From Selaginella moellendorffii (taxonomy: Eukaryota > Streptophyta > Lycopodiopsida > Selaginellales > Selaginellaceae): a stretch of DNA of 64,000 nt. Of this stretch, positions 1 to 10,218 are shown one piece after another. Under the pieces are notes generated by a model. That model made no database searches and had not been told where the DNA came from. It saw nothing but the letters and a program-made list of their open reading frames with translations. Made by a program: the position numbers and the translations under genes. The DNA lies in the NCBI RefSeq assembly GCF_000143415.4, contig NW_003314282.1:412791-476790 (forward strand), written 5' to 3'. How positions within the stretch are numbered: the first letter of the stretch is position 1; every line of letters begins with the position of its first letter.

Positions 1-130
1 CCCAAGATGAAGGGCGTCTTGTCGTCGATCAAGCTCGCCCTGAAGAGCGCCGGCTGCTCCGGATTGACTGCGAGAGAGGAGAGGTAGCTGTTGACGTAAT
101 TATAGAGCGCGCCGCCATCGTTCTCGTATC
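1..130 (-). pseudogene. Partial paralogue of BCS1-type AAA ATPase (N-terminal exon piece)
   Basis: The reverse complement of this stretch is almost identical to 37561-37690, the N-terminal coding part of the AAA ATPase at 37.5 kb. It encodes the same residues, including the runs ALYNYVNSYLSSL and NPEQPALFRASLIDDKTP. Homology stops near base 130, just short of where the start codon should be, so the copy lacks its first residues. It runs off the left window edge, so its downstream state is unknown. The next bases (134-300) are unrelated, and 300-765 matches sequence lying upstream of the AAA gene, so the junction looks like an inversion or ectopic recombination breakpoint. It may be a broken paralogue or the edge of a rearranged gene. 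Confidence 0.75.
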
Positions 131-133
131 CGC

Positions 134-299
134 GTGGCAGACTGTGCCAACACAGCCGCCACCTCAGCAGTCAACGCCACATCAGCCTGCCACCTGTGCC
201 AAGCATTGGATGCTCAAAAAGCCAAATTCACGGATCTCAACCTGAAAAACAAGGAATTTAGGCCTGGCAAGATAGAGAGATATAAACATGCATACGAGG
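134..299 (+). other. Short open stretch between two duplicated blocks, possible exon
   Basis: A 55-codon open stretch (starting MADCANTAATSA, with a CHLC motif) ends at a GTGAG that resembles a 5' splice site. That same GTGAG aligns with the GTGAG at 36620-36624 at the start of the duplicated block. I do not recognise the protein. It could be an exon captured at the rearrangement junction or chance open sequence; nothing else supports it. Confidence 0.2.
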
Positions 300-765
300 T
301 GAGTTCTTCCATTATCCACCTTTCCAGGTCTCAAAACTAAATAGCTACGTCCTTGTGCTTGTTTCTCCCAGCTCATATTGATTATTAAAAGTCCACAAAG
401 CTTCTCCAGTGTTTCACCTGTATCGAGTAGCTCCTTTGCAAAAGTAGGCAATTGATGCACAAAAGTTTGTAGACATCAAAATGCTTGGACTCACGCTTGT
501 TTCTCCAGTCTTTTCAAGCTGAGCTTGAGCACGATCAGGTCACCCATCAGGTGCATGATATCCAAGCTACCACTCCACGCCAGCCGACCCAGATCACTCT
601 ACATGACATTCTCGGACGATGGCCAGGACCTTCTCATCAAGAGTGTGGTGGAGCAATGTGGAATAAAAGCTGTCCATGAAGATACCTTTGAGTCTCTGGG
701 ATGCAATGAACTAGATCTGGTTGTCATGGAGATGTGTTATGCTGTGGAACAAACAAAAGATTAGT
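300..765 (+). pseudogene. Decayed paralogue of the ACP-like gene and its 5' region
   Basis: This block is collinear with about 36622-37200. The leader part (300-450) matches the region between the glucanase and the ACP-like gene. The part at 520-720 matches its first exon, keeping the residues around DDGQDLLIKSVVEQCGI and FESLGCNELDL. The initiator ATG of the 36940 gene is not kept in frame. At the exon 1/intron junction the sequence runs directly from ELDL into a different tail and stops at 762-764, so the intron and exon 2 are not recognisable. The equivalent of the ACP serine is again Glu. Probably a pseudogene. Confidence 0.6.
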
Positions 766-1081
766 TTGACACTGTCCATGACTATAACAAAAGTTTCAAC
801 GGAAAAACTTTGTAGCATCTACAATATGCTCAACCCTATCCGTCCAGCCATGCAGACTTGGTTTGCATCTCTTTGATTTTTTTTAATGGCTGCTTACATT
901 CTTTGTGACTTCATTGAAAATTCACAGTTAGATCATTCTTTTGTTGATTCTCTACTTGACAATGCCTTTTCATCAATGAATAGCCTATGATACTCTTGTT
1001 CAAATATTACACATGCAAGAGAATATTTTATCTAAATGAATAAGACATGAATAATAGTTTTTTGTGGTTTTCTTAATAATA
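766..1081. other. No gene seen; AT-rich flank of element A
   Basis: About 300 bases of AT-rich sequence without a convincing reading frame. It ends at the GTGC target-site copy (1082-1085) next to the left LTR of element A. Confidence 0.5.
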
Positions 1082-1085
1082 GTGC

Positions 1086-1259
1086 GGTGAGGGCCAAGTG
1101 TACGGCTACGATGCCGTATACTAATATTAGCATAGTGGATTTTGGTAGCCGTCGGATTGGTTTCAATCCGGACCACTCGCTCCTGTATATAAGCTAGGGT
1201 TTTTGGGCTAATTGATATGCACATTTCTGTATTTATGTTCCATATTCCATGCACTCACA
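1086..1259 (+). repeat. Left (5') LTR of element A
   Basis: This 174-bp terminal repeat is near-identical to 21101-21274. It ends in ...CACTCACA; its first two bases read GG where the right LTR has TG, so the usual TG start has mutated. TATATAA at 1186-1192 is a likely core promoter. The sequence after it (TTGGTGGAGGTG) should be the primer-binding site, but I cannot assign its tRNA. Confidence 0.9.
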
Positions 1260-1493
1260 TTGGTGGAGGTGAGGGGCACCTTTGATTATCCCTGGGGAGT
1301 GCTTGGATTTGGGATTTTGGTTTAGATCTAGCTTTTGCATCGTCTAGATCTAATTTTTTCCATTTCCTTTCTTTTGTTCTTTCCTTTCAGGATTTTGGTT
1401 TCGATCTAGCTTTTTGCATTGTCTAGATCTACCATTTCTTTCCAGCTTTTTTGTCATTTCTCTTCTTTTGCTCTTTCTTTTTCGTTCATCTTC

Positions 1494-2348
1494 ATGGCCG
1501 ATCTGCAATCTCCTCCTTTGACTCTAAAGCAGCAGTTGGTTCAATTGCTTGATGTTATGCGCTTGCAATTGAACAACCAAACTCAGTTGATGGCGGCGTT
1601 CACGGCACGTGGTACAACTCCTCCTGCTCTTGGTGCCAATCCTCGCGTTCGGCCGGAGTTCTTTCGCAGGAATCTTGGGGATGATGTGTACCATTGGTTC
1701 AATCACTTTACGGTGATTGCCACATATCATTCTTGGGATGATGCTTGACGGTTGCGTGAGTTTCCCACGTGTCTCCAAGGGACGGCGTTGCAGTGGTACA
1801 ATGGTTTGAGCGCAGCTACTCGTGGGGATTGGAGTGTTCTCCCAGACGTCTTCAAACGCGCCTTCGGACATGCCGATGATTGTGATGATGCTTTCCAACA
1901 ATTGCATCGTCTTCGCCAAGGGCCATCGGAGTCGCTGATGCAATTTGGCGTTCATTTCCGAAGTCTTTTGCTTCGTGCGGAGCCAAATATGTCGGAGCGG
2001 ATCAAGCTAGGAATGTTGTGGCCAGCACTTCGTCAAGATCTTGTCGGACTTGTGCATGCACTTGCTCTTGCCACCCTTGACGATGCTCTTCGCTTGGCAC
2101 AACGTTATGAGACGTCGCCTCTTCCACTTCTCACTGCACGTCCTTTCGCTCCACTTCCTATGGGTGATGGTCCTATTCCAATGGAGGTTGATGTTGCTGC
2201 TACTTGAGTCCAAGGACAAGCGCGAGGACGTGGTCGTGGTCGTGATGTTCGCTGCTGGGCGTGTGATGAAGTTGGTCATACTTATCGGCGTTGCCGTCGT
2301 TTTCCGGATTGGCGACCTCTATTTCCTGGGTGGAGACCTTGGCGTTAG
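1494..2348 (+). pseudogene. gag: Element A gag (nucleocapsid CCHC), stop-interrupted
   Basis: Gag forms the particle and binds element RNA. The frame starts at ATG 1494 (MADLQSPP) and runs through a capsid-like region (ALQWYNGLS, SLMQFGVHFRSLLLRAEP) to a zinc knuckle at about 2250-2300 that reads CWACDEVGHTYRRC, a C-x2-C-x4-H-x4-C pattern. In-frame TGA codons at 1746-1748 and 2205-2207 fit CGA-to-TGA decay, and the frame ends at TAG 2346-2348. The protease-polymerase frame lies in the -1 frame relative to gag, so expression of pol would need a frameshift or there has been an indel. Non-functional as it stands. Confidence 0.8.
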
Positions 2349-2428
2349 CAACGTCCCCTGGGTGCTGCTGCAGTGGAAGGTCTGGACACCGAGATGCATC
2401 AGGGAAACGAGGAGTCGCGCAAGTAACA

Positions 2429-5092
2429 GAGGGACCTTGCGCGAATAAATCAGTGACCCCTCCATCTTTCTTTCGGGAGTATCATCAAGGGGTTCACTCG
2501 GCACTAGTTCATCCAGTGTTTACTTTCCAAGCTTGTTTTTATAACAAGAAGTCTCCTATTATTCTCTCCGTGTTGGTTGATACAGGTTCGAGTTTATCTT
2601 CTATTGCTCGACCTGTTGCCACACGTTGTCGTCTACACTTGCGTCGTGCGGCAGAACCAATTTTCATTCTTTATGGCAACGGCCGTACACATGCATGTGC
2701 ACGGGATGAGGTGGACCTGGTTGTGCGTGTGGGCAATCTCGAGCTTGAGTTGTAGTCGTTGCGGGTGGTGCCGAGTTAAGCTTTTGACCTCATTTTTGGT
2801 ATGGATTGGTTGCAGCGCAATCATGCCAAGTGTGACTTTGAGGCTTCTCCCCCTTGTCTCATACTTCCTTATGTTTCATCCATTCCTCTCACTTCCATAC
2901 CTCTTCGTCCCTCTACTTCTACCTCTGCTTCCATTACTTTTGTTTCCTCACTCTTTCCTTCTGTGTTTCCATCTTGTTCTGCTTTTCCCTTTTCTGATCC
3001 CTCCGACGATCTTTGTGTTGCAGCAGTTGACCGGCTCATGAAGGAGTATTCTGATCTCTTTGAATTTGACCTATCGTCTGGGGCCAAGATTGCCACACGT
3101 CATCCAATTCCCACCGGGGATGCTCGTCCAATCAAGGTTCCTGTTCGTCGTCGGTCACCTAAGGAGATCAAAATTTTACGAGCAAACGTCAAGGAAATGC
3201 TGGAAAAGGGTGTTATTCGGAAGTCGCGGAGTCCTTGGGCATGTGAACCTCATCTTGTGACGAAGCCTGATGGGAGTATTCGTTTCTGCATCGACTATCG
3301 TCCGTTAAACGAAGTGACGATCCTAGATGTGTATCCTCTTCCTCACACTGCTGATCTCTTGGATCGTCTGGGGCGAAGTCGTTGGTTCACCAAGCTAGAT
3401 CTTGCTTCTGGGTATTGGCAAGTACCAATGGCCGAAAAAGATATTCCTAAGATTGCTTTTCGTACACCATTTGGTTTGTACGAGTTTTTGGTGATGCCGT
3501 TTGGTTTGAACAATGCTCCAGCAACTTTCCAGCGGATGATGGACGAGGTTCTTTGCGATATGCCGGAGGTGACTGCTGACTTCATTGATGATGTCTTGAT
3601 CCACTCGGAGGGGACGTGGGAGGAGCACGTTCGTGATGTTTGTAAAGTGTTGGATTGGCTACGTGACGTTGGTTTAAAGCTGAAGTGGTCGAAGTGCGTG
3701 TTTGGGTCCAAGGACACAACTTATCTTGGGTACCGTATTTCTCGTGAGGGTTTGCAAGTTGATCCTGACAAACTTGTGGTTGTTCTAAAGTTCCCTACTC
3801 CGAAGTGTGTGAATGATGTGCAGCGCTTTTTGGGTAAGGTGCAGTATCTTGGTCGTTTTGTGGATCATCTTTCCGATCGCACTACACCATTGCGAGCATT
3901 GCTGAAGTCATCAACGTCGTCTTTCATCTGGTCTCCGGATTGTGAGCGAGCGTTTGTGGATCTCAAAGAGCTATTGACAACTCCTTCGGTTTTGGCATAT
4001 CCTGACTACACTCGACCTTTTATTTTGCGCGTGGATGCTTCTGACATTGGTTTTGGAGGTGTGTTGATGCAAGAGAGCTCGAGTGTGCCTGGTCAGCGCC
4101 ATCCCATTGCATACATAAGCCGTACATTACAACCAGCGGAGATGAACTACTCCACGACGGAGAAGGAGTGTTTAGCAGTAGTCTGGGGTTTTGAGAAACT
4201 TCATGCATATCTACATTGTTCTCGGACGTTACTTGAAGGTGACTATGCTGCTGTTACTTCATTATTGAAGCGGAAGAACTTGGTTGGTCGTACGGCTCGA
4301 TGGGCTTTGAAGCTTCAGATATATGATTTCGATGTTGTTCATCGCCCGGGGAGTTCTATGGCTGATGCTGATGCCCTTTCTCGAGCTCCTCTTCCTTCTC
4401 CACTCACTTCTCATCATTCTGACGAACCTGTTGTTCCAGCATCTGTGGATTTTCTAGATGAGGATTTTGTGCCGTCGGCGGTTGCTGTCCTTGACATTTA
4501 GTGTCCACAGGGTGCAGAGCAAGATCTACCTTCTCTTGAGGAGGTTCGCGAGGCTCAGAAGATTGAGCCGTGGATTCGAAGGCTTCGAGATGGGTTTGAG
4601 AATCCTGCATCACTTGTTGATGACTTGCCTTTCCGGCATTTACATTCTCAATATCGCCTTGAAGATGGCCTTCTTTATTTTGTGGGGACGGATCCTGATG
4701 ATCGTTTACAATTGGTGGTACCTTCGGTGTTTATGCCGCAGTTTCTCCATGCCTACCATGATTCTCCTGTTCTAGGTGGGCATATGGGACACCGTCGTGT
4801 CATCGAGAAGCTGCGCAGGTCTTTCTATTGGCCGGAGATGCGACGTGATATTATCCAGTATGTGCGTAGCTGCGTTTGGTGCCAAGCTCGTAATACTCCC
4901 CCTTGTGCTGCGGAAGGACGGTTGGAGTCAATTGCAGTTTCCCGTCCGTTTGAGTTGGTGGCGTTTGATCTTATGGGACCTTTTCCACGATCGACTGCTG
5001 GCAATGAGTATGTTATTATTGCTTCTGACTACTTGACTTGTTGGGTGGAAGTTAGTGCTCTTGTTAGTGCCTCTGCAACTGCTGTTGGATAC
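2429..5092 (+). pseudogene. pol: Element A pol, 5' part: protease, RT, RNase H, integrase N-terminus
   Basis: The protease motif VDTGSS lies near 2575. Stops at 2753-2755 (TAG) and 2776-2778 (TAA) interrupt the linker before GMDWLQRNHAKC. A long open frame 2801-4501 carries reverse transcriptase: CIDYRPLNE, FTKLDLASGYWQV, the LVMPFGLNNAPATFQ block and a catalytic FIDD in place of YVDD. RNase H follows (LRVDASDIGFGGVL, TTEKECLAVVWG). After a TAG at 4499-4501 come the integrase zinc-binding region (GHMGHRRV...CVWCQAR) and the first catalytic Asp (AFDLMGPFPRS). The frame is then cut at 5092 by element C and continues at 20271. Reverse transcription and integration enzymes of a dead Ty3 copy. Confidence 0.88.
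5088..5092. repeat. Target-site duplication of element C (left copy, GATAC)
   Basis: GATAC directly precedes the TGTAAGCC end of the left C LTR and is repeated at 20266-20270 directly after the right LTR. A 5-bp duplication is standard for Ty3-type integration. Confidence 0.9.
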
Positions 5093-6240
5093 TGTAAGCC
5101 ACAAATTTTTCCTTTCCAATTTGCCAGCTTACCTCGTCTATCCGTCCAACACTGCCTTGGCTTTTGCTAAGTTCCCTTGCCAAGGTTCTCGCCTATGGTA
5201 CCAGCTCCTACTTGGTCTCAGCTACTCACTGCACGAGCAACGGAGTGTTAGCCATCAATCCACGGATTCCCAAATCACTCCCAATCCCCCTCCCCGGGTT
5301 AGACTGGACTTAAGGTTCGGCTACACTCCCCGCAAGCACAAGCAGCCAAGCACACCAAGCTTCCAGGTTCCTAACATCCTTTGGTACCACAAGACTTGAT
5401 CATGGGACCCTCTAAATCCCAAGTCTTGAGTGCAACACTTGCTTCGGGACGCCGAGGCGAAACACCGTGGCCTAGCGGCCCGGTATGGGTACCTCTCGCC
5501 CCCCACTTCCATCCCGAAGGAAGGCCCAAGCCCCTAGGAAGGGCGAGGACCAATGAGCCGCATGGTACTCAAGTGAGGCACCACTCCACATGAGCCGGGA
5601 GCACCGCAATCGGTTTCCCTTTCGGGAGTGGGAGCTGCTCTTGAGCACTTCCTTGGATGGCCCCTCCGGCACCAGCCAAGTCCATGCTCACTCCCACCCA
5701 AGGCCCCTCGGTCCCAGTCTCAACCTCAAGTCGGTTTGGAAGCCTAACTGGAGAGTCCCTTCAAAACTGGTTCCTGGACCTCACTATCCCTACTATACTT
5801 TTGGAACCCCTTGCAGCCCCCCCCCCCTGGGAGACGCACGCTTTGGGCTTTCACCCCTTGACCCGTATTAGTATTTGGACTTAGTCTCTGGCTCGATCTC
5901 GGACCCGATTTTGGATCCGACTTCGGATTCGGGTTCGGACTCGATCACGGACTCGATCTCGGACCCGATCTCAGACTCGACCTCGGACTCGACCTCGGAC
6001 TCGGTCTCGGACCCGATTTCGGATCTCGGACTCCGTCTCGAACTCGGTCTCGAACTCGGACTCGAACTCGGTCCCCGAGTCGGTCTCGGACTCGATTCCG
6101 GACTCTATCTCGAACTCGGTCCTAGAGTCGGTTTTGGACTCGATCTTCGACTTGGTCCCATCCGATGAACTCTTTGTCATTTTGGTCATGCTTTCGGGGT
6201 TCCTTTAGCCTACGACACCTCGGCGAGTTGGTTCCTTACA
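5093..6240 (-). repeat. 3' LTR of element C
   Basis: About 1.15 kb, near-identical to 19114-20265. On the plus strand it begins TGTAAGCC and ends CCTTACA. It contains a run of C at 5818-5827 and, at about 5886-6160, hexamer-like TCGGAC/CTCGAT repeats. The unit including the CCCAAAGCGT and AAAAGTATAGTAGGG motifs (minus strand) is shared with the LTRs of element B. Confidence 0.9.
5886..6160. repeat. Hexamer array inside C LTR
   Basis: Degenerate tandem repeats of about 6 bp (TCGGAC, TCGATC, TCGAAC; read on the minus strand as GTCCGA/GAGTCC). No stop codon appears in several frames on both strands, so the open frames here are low-complexity artefacts, not genes. The same array occurs at 19911-20185. 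Confidence 0.85.
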
Positions 6241-6252
6241 ACTCCACCACCC
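6241..6252 (-). other. Polypurine tract of element C
   Basis: Read on the minus strand, GGGTGGTGGAGT abuts the 3' LTR at 6240. The identical tract abuts the right LTR of element B (15423-15434). Such tracts prime plus-strand DNA synthesis. Confidence 0.7.
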
Positions 6253-7024
6253 ATAGAAGAAGTTCGATGCCCACATCGAACGTCTTGTTTTATCCTACGA
6301 CTTGTTGACCATGTCTCCGGGGGCATCCCCCCACTTAGCGGTGTGCCTAAGTTAGCCTCCCCGGCCAAGAGCCCATGACAACGGAATATAGGTGTCCCTA
6401 TACTCCTCACCTCACCACGCCCTAGTATAGGGTCGGGACTTAAACCCAGCCTTGCTTTACTAGGGGGTTGGGACTCGAACCCAACCTCCGTAGAATACGT
6501 CTACGGATTCGACATCCCCGCAGGGAGTCGGGCGTAGCTCCCTACGCCTGGTCGACCTAGCTAACCCATGCTAATTAGCTTACCTTCGGCGCGCCTTCGG
6601 GTCCCAACATATGCCATTGCTCAACTTCTCAAATTGATACTTTTAATTGAACTTTGCATAAGTACATAGAGTTCTATCATGCAGAAATTCCTCCACTAGA
6701 TCTCGCGCGTTCGCTAGGTTCTCCTCCGGTTCCCATGTTGCTTCGCAGTGTGGAAATCCTTTCCACTTCACATGGAACTCTCTCACCTCGCGTCCTTGTC
6801 GCTTGCTCTTGCGCGCATTGAGGATGGCCTCGACTTCGTATTCCTCTTCCCCTTGGATAACCTCAAGTAAAGGTCTTACTTAGTCCTTGCGAAGCGGATC
6901 CTCAAAATACGGCTTGAGTAAGTTCACGTGGAACACGGGATGCATCTTCCCCATCTCTCGAGGAAGTCGGAGACGGTAAGCCACTTTACCGATTCGAGCC
7001 TCAATCTTGTAAGGCCCCGCGAAC

Positions 7025-7076
7025 CTGCTTAAGGAACTCAAGATCAATTCATTTACAGGAATACATGCATTTTTAC
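7025..7076 (-). other. Putative 52-bp intron in the GPY module of element C pol
   Basis: On the minus strand the segment begins GTAAAAATG and ends TTAAGCAG. The exon bases on either side join (phase 2) to give a normal GPY-type motif (TQR then FAGPYKIE). Read without removal the frame meets stops at once. Its size matches cellular introns in this window (51-63 bp). Confidence 0.65.
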
Positions 7077-7494
7077 CTTTGGGTTAACTTCCAGCTGATC
7101 CCACTTGGTAGCCTGAGGTTCTTGGTGTTCAGCCACACCTTCTCCCCAGCTTGGAACTCCACATCCCGACGCTTTTGGTTCGCATACTTAGTTTGCCTTT
7201 GTTGAGCCCGTTCCAAGGAATCCCTCACTAGATTCCAAATGTTGAGTCTTTCCGCCGTGAATGCCTCCACTGCGGGTAACTCTCCATGATACTCGGCCAC
7301 GCCGAGTTCCACAGGACCTTCAATAGCTCGCCCATTGATGACTTCCCATGGACTCACCCCGATGCTCGAATGTGGTGAGTTGTTATAACACATTTCCGCA
7401 AGTCCCAAATGACTTACCCAGTCGGTCTGGTCTCCCGAGACATAGCATCGCAAATAATCCTCCAGCTGCCTATTCACCCTTTCCGTTTGTCCGT

Positions 7495-7541
7495 CTGTCA
7501 AGAAGTGTTAGTGCCATCAATCTTGACTCAATACCCATTAC
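7495..7541 (-). other. Putative 47-bp intron in the integrase of element C
   Basis: On the minus strand the segment starts GTAATGGG and ends TTCTTGACAG. It interrupts the very conserved integrase motif between HPQT and DGQTER. Removing it restores the motif with correct phase (phase 1); retaining it gives stops. GACAG occurs at both edges, so the segment could instead be a 42-bp insertion with a 5-bp duplication that happens to create splice sites. Confidence 0.65.
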
Positions 7542-9564
7542 CTGTCTGTGGGTGATAGGCTGTGCTGAATTTCAACTTGGTGCGATACTGTTCTAGGAGT
7601 GTCCTCCAGAACCTACTGGTGAAGATCTTATCTCGATCTGAGATAATCTCTTCCGGCCTTTCCCGCACTCGAACCACTTGTTCGAAGAACAGCTTCGCCA
7701 CACCTTCCGCATCCACATCCGTTGTGGTGGGTATGAAATGTGCCATCTTTGAAAATCGGTCCACCACAACGAATATCGCATCGAACCCCTCGCTTGGGGG
7801 TAGTCCCGTGATGAAGTCCATCGTAAGACATTTCCACGGACGATCTGGAATGGGGATGCTTTGCAACAAGCCCCCACTAGCCTTCGTCACGGCTTTGACC
7901 TGCTGACATGTTGGACATGTCTTTACATAGTCTTGGACGTCCTTAGCCATATCTAGCCAGTGATACTTCCTTTTGAGTAAGCCCATCGTCTTAGGCACTC
8001 TGCCATGTCTCGCGAGAGGTCCGTCATGACACTCTTCCAAGGCTACCTTCCTTAGTTCCCCTTCTGGAACATACACCCTCGTTTGCTTGTAGTATATGAG
8101 TTCGTTGCGTTCCGCATAGCCCGTTTTCTCTTCCGTTGGCAGCTCACCTTTCTGGTGAGCTTCCCGCGCCTCCAGATTCCTCAGCAACACTTCTTGTGCT
8201 AGACCATCACTCTCGTATGCGGTCCGCACATCGTCCCAAAAGGTTGCTGTCGCGCTAGATATCGCCAACTTCAAGCTCGCTTTTCGACTTAGCACATCTG
8301 CCACGATGTTGCTCTTCCCAGGCTTGTACAGGATCTCGCAATCAAACTCGGCCAAGGCATTGGCCCACCGACCTTGTTTCCCTCTCAGGTCGGGTTGTGA
8401 CAAGAAGTGTTTCGTTGCCACATTGTCCGTGTAAACCTTGAAGTGTCTCCCAAGGTAGTGTCGCCACTCCTTGAGCGCCTTGACCACCGCAAACAATTCC
8501 TTCTCGTGGGCAGGCCACTTCCGTTGAGCCTTGTCCAGCTTCTTCGAGAAGAACGCTACTGGATGGTTGTCTTGCTTCAAAACTGCGCCCAACACAAAGT
8601 CCAAAGCATCCGTGTCTACCTCGAAGTCCTTACCAAAGTCCGGTAATGCCAACACGGGAGCCTTCCTCAATTTCCCTTTGAGGTGGACGAATGCTGCCTC
8701 GCATTCTGCTGTCCATACCATCTTCCCTTTTCCTGTTTGGTCCGTTAAGGGCAGAGCTACTCTCGAATAGTGTCTGATAAACTTTCGATAGTAGTTGCAT
8801 AGCCCCAAGAATGCCCTCAACTCATGTACATTCGATGGTCGTTCCCATTCCTGGATCGCTTGGACCTTTTCCGGGTCCACCTTGAGCCCGTCCTGGCCCA
8901 CCACATGCCCGAGAAACTTTACCTCTAGTTGAGCAAAGTCACATTTGCTCTCTTTAGCATACAGTTTGTGTTCCCTTAGTTTCTCAAACACCTTCGCCAA
9001 GTGTTCGGCATGCTCCTCTAGTGTCTCGCTATAGATCAGGATGTCGTCTATATAGACGACCACAAAGTGATCCAAATAGGGTACAAAGATGTGGTTCATC
9101 AACGCCGAAAACGTTGCCGGCGCATTGCACAGCCCAAAGGGCATCACCAGAAACTCAAAGCTCCCATACCTCGTTCGACAGGTTGTCTTCTCGACATCTT
9201 CCTCAGCTACCCTGATCTGGTAGTATCCTGACCTTAGGTCAATCCTCGAGAAGTATTTTGCCTTTCCCAACCTATCGAATAGGTCCTCAATCCTTGGCAA
9301 AGGGTACTTGTTCTTCTTGGTATACTTGTTGAGCAACCGGTAGTCTATGCACATGCGCATAGATCCATCTTTCTTTTTCACAAATAGCACCGGCGCCCCA
9401 TACGGCGACTTGCTCAACCTAACATACCCTTTGTCCACCAACTCCTCTAGTTGGCTCTTGAGCTCCTTGAGTTCTTTTTCGTTCAATCGATAGGATGGAC
9501 GAACCACCGCCTCAGCACCCTCGACCAGCTCAATCTTATGTTCTATCGGTCGTGCGGGGGGCAA

Positions 9565-9569
9565 CCCCG
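9565..9569. repeat. Target-site duplication of element B (left copy, CCCCG)
   Basis: CCCCG precedes the left B LTR and recurs at 17204-17208 after the right LTR. The site lies in the protease-RT linker of element C. Confidence 0.9.
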
Positions 9570-10186
9570 TGTGAGACACAAAATCCCTAGGCCCCAAAGT
9601 GGAGCTGGAAGGGCGCCACATGGTAGTGGCCGAAGCGAGAGCCAAACGAGCGTTACACGTTTGGACCAAAAGCTCCGACTTGAAAAGTCAAGAGCGGGAG
9701 TGGAACTCCCAACGAAGTGCTCGAGGAACGAGCACAAAGCGAGCAAAAGGCGAGGCTCCAAAAAAGGGACCCAAAAGGGCCAACACATGACACGTGGGAG
9801 AGTCCGAGACGGACCCGAGTTGGAGTCCGAAGTGGAGTCCGAGATGGACCCGAGTTGGAGTCCGAAGTGGAGTCCGAGATGGACCCGAGATGGAGTCCGA
9901 GAAGGAGTCCGAAGTGGAGTCCGAGGTGGACCCGAGATGGACCCGAAGTGGAGTCCGAGATGGACCCGAGATGGAGTCCGAGATGGAGTCCGAGGTGGAC
10001 CCGAGATGGACCCGAAATGGAGTCCGAGATGGAGTCCGAGATGGACCCGAGATGGAGTCCGAGATGGAGTCCGAGATGGACCCGAGATGGACCCGAGATG
10101 GAGTCCGAGATGGAGTCCGAGATGGAGTCCGAGATGGAGTCCGAGATGGAGTCCGAGATGGAGTCCGAAGTCGAGACCGAGACCGG

Positions 10187-10218
<32 letters not shown>

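Larger units (their letters stand above)
6643..9564 (-). pseudogene. pol: Element C pol: RT, RNase H, integrase, chromodomain
   Basis: Downstream part of the C polyprotein, continuing in frame from 17209 once B is discounted. In order: reverse transcriptase ([37 protein letters not shown], catalytic YIDD near 9050), RNase H ([28 protein letters not shown]), integrase zinc region (CPTCQQVK), integrase core ([17 protein letters not shown], then the AYHPQT motif), the GPY module and a chromodomain at about 6665-6855 (EEYEVEAILNARKS, FHVKWKGF, TWEP). The frame is broken at 7495-7541 and 7025-7076 by segments with intron borders; skipping them restores phase exactly. One in-frame TAA (6880-6882) remains. 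Terminal stop at 6643-6645. Chromodomains are known to guide integration towards marked chromatin. Confidence 0.88.

Noticed and set aside
5875-6189. Asp/Ser-rich and Leu/Gly-rich frames in the C LTR
   Set aside because: Low-complexity translation of the hexamer array; the same at 19900-20214.
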